From: Faecalibacterium longum CLA-AA-H243
GTDB lineage: Bacteria > Bacillota > Clostridia > Oscillospirales > Ruminococcaceae
NCBI RefSeq assembly: GCF_020687245.1
Contig: NZ_JAJEQG010000009.1
Span: forward strand, 1-64,000
Direction of reading: 5' to 3'
DNA: 64,000 nt
The notes under the pieces were generated by a model. That model searched no databases and was not told where the DNA came from. It saw only the letters and a program-made list of their open reading frames with translations. The position numbers and the translations under genes are program-made. Shown here one piece after another: positions 61,276 through 64,000 of the stretch. Every line of letters begins with the position of its first letter. The stretch's first letter is position 1.

Positions 61276-62228
61276 TGACCGCCTGGGCTGTGCTGGGAGG
61301 CTTCGTGCTGGATGCCATTTTCGGCGACCCGGCATGGCTGCCCCACCCGGTGGTGTACATGGGCAAAGCCATCTCCCGGCTGGAAAAATTCCTCCGCTCC
61401 CGCCTGCCCAAAACGCCTCAGGGCGAGCTGCTGGGCGGTGCGGTGGTGGCGTTCTGTCTGCCGGTGGGGACGCTGCTGTTCACGGGCCTTGTCTGCTGGG
61501 GCGCGGCGATGCTTCACCCGCTGCTGGGGCTGGCTGTCCAGATGTTCTGGTGCGGGCAGGCACTGGCCGCGAAGGGGCTGATGCAGGAGAGCATGAATGT
61601 CTATGCCGAGCTGAAAAAAGGCAGCCTGCCCGCCGCCCGGAAGGCTGTGAGCCGCATCGTGGGCCGCGACACGGAAGCTTTGACCGCCGAGGGCGTGACC
61701 AAAGCGGCGGTGGAGACGGTGGCCGAGAACGCCAGCGACGGCGTCATTGCGCCTTTGCTTTATATGCTGCTGGGCGGTGCGCCGCTGGCCCTGACCTACA
61801 AGGCCATCAACACCATGGACAGCATGGTGGGCTACAAAAACGAAAAATATCTCTACTTTGGCCGTGCCGCCGCAAAACTGGACGATGTGGCGAACTATAT
61901 CCCGAGCCGTCTGGCGGCGCTGCTCTGGATCATGGCGGCGGCGTTCACCCGCAATGACGCCAAGGGCGCATGGCGCATCTGGCGGCGGGACCGCCGCAAT
62001 CACGCCAGCCCCAACAGCGCCCAGACTGAGAGCGCATGCGCCGGTGCGCTGGGCGTCCAGCTGGCCGGGCCGGCCTATTATTTCGGGGAATATTATCCGA
62101 AGCCCACCATCGGCGACCCGCTGCGGCCTATCGAGCCGGAGGATATTCTGCGGGCAGATCGGATGATGTATGTAGCCAGCGGGTTTGCGCTGGCGTTTGG
62201 ATGTGCGATACGGGGGTTCTTGGGATGA
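61272..62228 (+). CDS. cbiB: Adenosylcobinamide-phosphate synthase
   Basis: A 318-residue membrane protein. LGGFVLDAIFGDPAWLPHPVVYMGKAISRLEKFLR is the CbiB/CobD N-terminus, SRIVGRDTEALTAEGVTKAAVETVAENASDGVIAPLLYMLLGGAPLALTYKAINTMDSMVGYKNEKY the core motif, and RRDRRNHASPNSAQTESACAGALGVQLAGPAYYFGEYYPKPTIGD the C-terminal motif. It couples the aminopropanol phosphate to cobyric acid. ATG 61272 is taken from the ATGA overlap with cobC; ATG 61275 is an alternative. Confidence 0.95.
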   Translation: MMTAWAVLGGFVLDAIFGDPAWLPHPVVYMGKAISRLEKFLRSRLPKTPQGELLGGAVVAFCLPVGTLLFTGLVCWGAAMLHPLLGLAVQMFWCGQALAAKGLMQESMNVYAELKKGSLPAARKAVSRIVGRDTEALTAEGVTKAAVETVAENASDGVIAPLLYMLLGGAPLALTYKAINTMDSMVGYKNEKYLYFGRAAAKLDDVANYIPSRLAALLWIMAAAFTRNDAKGAWRIWRRDRRNHASPNSAQTESACAGALGVQLAGPAYYFGEYYPKPTIGDPLRPIEPEDILRADRMMYVASGFALAFGCAIRGFLG

Positions 62229-63277
62229 AACAACTGGTCCACGGCGGTGACTGGATGGGCTACCGCGAACGCTTTGGCCGGGACGCGCTGGACTTTTCGG
62301 CGAACGTCAGCCCACTCGGTCTGCCCGAAGGGGTGGCGCAGGCCATTCGGGATGCACTGCCTCTGGCCGACCGCTACCCCGACCCCCTCTGCCGCACCCT
62401 GCGGGCGGCGCTGAGCCGGGCCGAAGGTGTGCCGCAGGAGCATGTCCTCTGCGGCAACGGCGCGGCAGACCTCATCTTCCGGCTGGTCTGGGCCGTAAAG
62501 CCCCATAAGGCGCTGGTGACTGCCCCGACTTTTGCCGAGTACGCCTCTGCATTGGATACGGTGGGGTGCGAAGTGAAACGCTTCTTCCTCGATGAAACGA
62601 ATGATTTCGCCCCGACGGACGCCCTCGTGGACGCCGTGGACGAGAGCATCGACCTGGTGTTCCTCTGCCAGCCGAACAACCCGACGGGGCAGCTGGCCTC
62701 ACCCGAACTGGTGAAAAAGCTGCTGCGCCGGTGCGGGGAGTGCCGCACGATTTTGGCCGTAGATGAGTGCTTTCTGGACTTTCTGCCCGACGCCGACGGG
62801 TGGACTGCGAAGCCTCTGCTGGAAAGTGGGAACCTCGTCATCCTGAAAGCTTTCACCAAGCTCTACGGCATGGCCGGCGTCCGGCTGGGTTACTGCCTCT
62901 GCGGCGACGAAACGCTTCTGGAAAAAATGCAGACAGCGGGCCAGCCGTGGGCCGTGTCCAGTCTGGCGCAGGCGGCAGGCGTCGCGGCCCTGAAAGAAAC
63001 CGCTTATGTGGACGAGGTGCGCGCGCTCATCGCCCGGCAGCGGCCCGTTCTGACGGCGGGTCTGCGGGCGCTGGGCCTGCGGGTCATCGATGGAAAGGCG
63101 AACTATCTGCTCTTCCGCGCGCCAGCCGACCTGAACGAGAGGCTTCGTCCGCTGGGAACACAGGTGCGCAGCTGCGCGAATTATCCGGGCCTCGGGCCGG
63201 AGTGGTACCGCACGGCGGTGCGCACGGCCCCCGAGAACGCCCGGCTGCTGGAACTTATGAAAGAGGTGCTGGGATGA
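62225..63277 (+). CDS. cobD: Threonine-phosphate decarboxylase (CobD, PLP aminotransferase fold)
   Basis: A 350-residue PLP-dependent protein. [29 protein letters not shown] is the CobD start, [17 protein letters not shown] and [11 protein letters not shown] the cofactor site, [10 protein letters not shown] the aspartate and [21 protein letters not shown] the PLP lysine. It makes (R)-1-amino-2-propanol phosphate from threonine phosphate for CbiB. The related histidinol-phosphate aminotransferase is excluded mainly by context. ATG at 62225 overlaps cbiB as ATGA. Confidence 0.92.
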   Translation: MKQLVHGGDWMGYRERFGRDALDFSANVSPLGLPEGVAQAIRDALPLADRYPDPLCRTLRAALSRAEGVPQEHVLCGNGAADLIFRLVWAVKPHKALVTAPTFAEYASALDTVGCEVKRFFLDETNDFAPTDALVDAVDESIDLVFLCQPNNPTGQLASPELVKKLLRRCGECRTILAVDECFLDFLPDADGWTAKPLLESGNLVILKAFTKLYGMAGVRLGYCLCGDETLLEKMQTAGQPWAVSSLAQAAGVAALKETAYVDEVRALIARQRPVLTAGLRALGLRVIDGKANYLLFRAPADLNERLRPLGTQVRSCANYPGLGPEWYRTAVRTAPENARLLELMKEVLG

Positions 63278-64000
63278 GCAGGGCAAAATGCATCATGGTG
63301 CAGGGTACGATGAGCGGTGCAGGCAAAAGTCTGCTCTGCGCGGCGCTCTGCCGCATTTTTGCGCAGGACGGCCTGCGCGCTGTGCCGTTCAAGAGCCAGA
63401 ACATGGCTCTGAACAGCTTCGTCACCAAAGACGGCCTCGAGATGGGCCGGGCGCAGGTGGTGCAGGCGCAGGCAGCCGGTGTCGAGCCGGACGTGCGGAT
63501 GAACCCCATCCTCCTGAAGCCCAGCAGTGACGTGGGCAGTCAGGTCATCGTCAACGGCGAGGTGCGGGGCCAGATGAAAGCGTCGGAGTATTTCCGCACG
63601 AAACGGCAGCTGGTGCCGGACATCCTGAAGGCATATGACAGCCTCGCCGAGGAGGCTGACGTCATTGTCATCGAGGGCGCGGGCAGCCCGGCGGAAATCA
63701 ACCTCAAGAGCGAGGACATCGTGAACATGGGCCTCGCCGAGATGGTGGACGCGCCGGTGCTTCTGGTGGGCGACATCGACCGGGGCGGCGTGTTCGCCCA
63801 GCTATACGGCACGGTGGAGCTGCTGGAAGAAAAAGAACGCCGGCGCATCAAGGGGCTCGTCATCAATAAATTCCGTGGAGATGTAGAAATTCTGCGCCCC
63901 GGCCTTTCGATGCTGGAAGAAAAGACCCATCTGCCCGTGGTGGGCGTCGTACCGTACCTGAAGGTGGACATCGAGGACGAGGACTCCCTGAGCCAGCGCC
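63274..64000 (+). CDS. cbiP: Cobyric acid synthase, cut by the window edge
   Basis: The first 242 residues of CbiP/Cob[28 protein letters not shown] is the P-loop, [50 protein letters not shown] the family signature, [12 protein letters not shown] and [17 protein letters not shown] the dethiobiotin-synthetase-like core. The glutaminase part lies beyond 64000. It amidates side chains b, d, e and g. ATG at 63274 overlaps cobD as ATGA. Confidence 0.95.
   Translation, partial: MSRAKCIMVQGTMSGAGKSLLCAALCRIFAQDGLRAVPFKSQNMALNSFVTKDGLEMGRAQVVQAQAAGVEPDVRMNPILLKPSSDVGSQVIVNGEVRGQMKASEYFRTKRQLVPDILKAYDSLAEEADVIVIEGAGSPAEINLKSEDIVNMGLAEMVDAPVLLVGDIDRGGVFAQLYGTVELLEEKERRRIKGLVINKFRGDVEILRPGLSMLEEKTHLPVVGVVPYLKVDIEDEDSLSQR

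Noticed and set aside
1-64000. rRNA and tRNA genes
   Set aside because: No recognisable rRNA or tRNA sequence was seen on reading; a covariance-model search would be needed to exclude a tRNA fully.

Overview
The window looks like a chromosomal segment of a GC-rich gut Clostridium of the Faecalibacterium type (Oscillospiraceae). The evidence is high-GC housekeeping genes with Gram-positive ribosome-binding sites, a pgk-tpiA-gpmI run, a YceD-rpmF pair, a group-B-type [FeFe] hydrogenase and a full-sized anaerobic cobalamin operon behind a cobalamin riboswitch. The genus is an inference from gene style, not from a marker gene.

Layout. (1) 46-96 and 23653-24879 are the two halves of one UDP-glucose 6-dehydrogenase gene, split after the first glycines of its NAD-binding loop by about 23.5 kb of foreign DNA. 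(2) 392-13541 is an AT-rich exopolysaccharide or capsule locus: glycosyltransferases, an EpsG/Wzy-like polymerase, a Wzx flippase, a pyruvyl transferase, an F420-dehydrogenase-like iron-sulfur protein, a lone rfbC and two O-acyltransferases, followed by glmM. Three genes carry simple-sequence tracts of the contingency-locus type: G7 in acyltransferase 1, G8 in a GT2 gene, and (AGAGC)15 at the start of acyltransferase 2. In the sequence as given both acyltransferases are out of frame. (3) 14.97-21.4 kb is mobile-element wreckage: an intact ISLre2-type insertion sequence, a helicase tail, truncated ArdC-like and relaxase genes, and two chimeric genes in which MobC and a large serine recombinase have exchanged halves, around a candidate oriT-like inverted repeat. 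(4) 21.5-23.6 kb holds a flavodoxin and an AbiEi/AbiEii toxin-antitoxin pair with a clear promoter-operator.

(5) 24.9-44.8 kb is conserved backbone: lower glycolysis (pgk, tpiA, gpmI), a small exported protein, the hydrogenase, mtaB, a D-Ala-D-Ala carboxypeptidase, pgi, a P-loop protein, yceD-rpmF, a DUF512 radical SAM protein, der, plsY, a PsiE-like membrane protein, ridA, and a large protein with a decayed helicase head and seven helicase-associated repeats.

(6) 44.8 kb to the right edge is a cobalamin uptake and synthesis region: promoter, riboswitch, exported CbiK-like chelatase, a two-repeat lipoprotein, a FecBCD-type ABC transporter whose ATPase is fused to CbiD, then cbiL, cbiF, cbiG, cbiH, cbiJ, cbiET, cbiA, cobT, cobU, cobS, a mini CobU-like gene, cobC, cbiB, cobD and the start of cbiP. 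Most are joined by ATGA stop-start overlaps. cbiC, the adenosyltransferase and the uroporphyrinogen-III methylase are not in the window. The least ordinary part is the polysaccharide island, with its mixed set of phase-variation tracts inserted into the gene that makes UDP-glucuronate.
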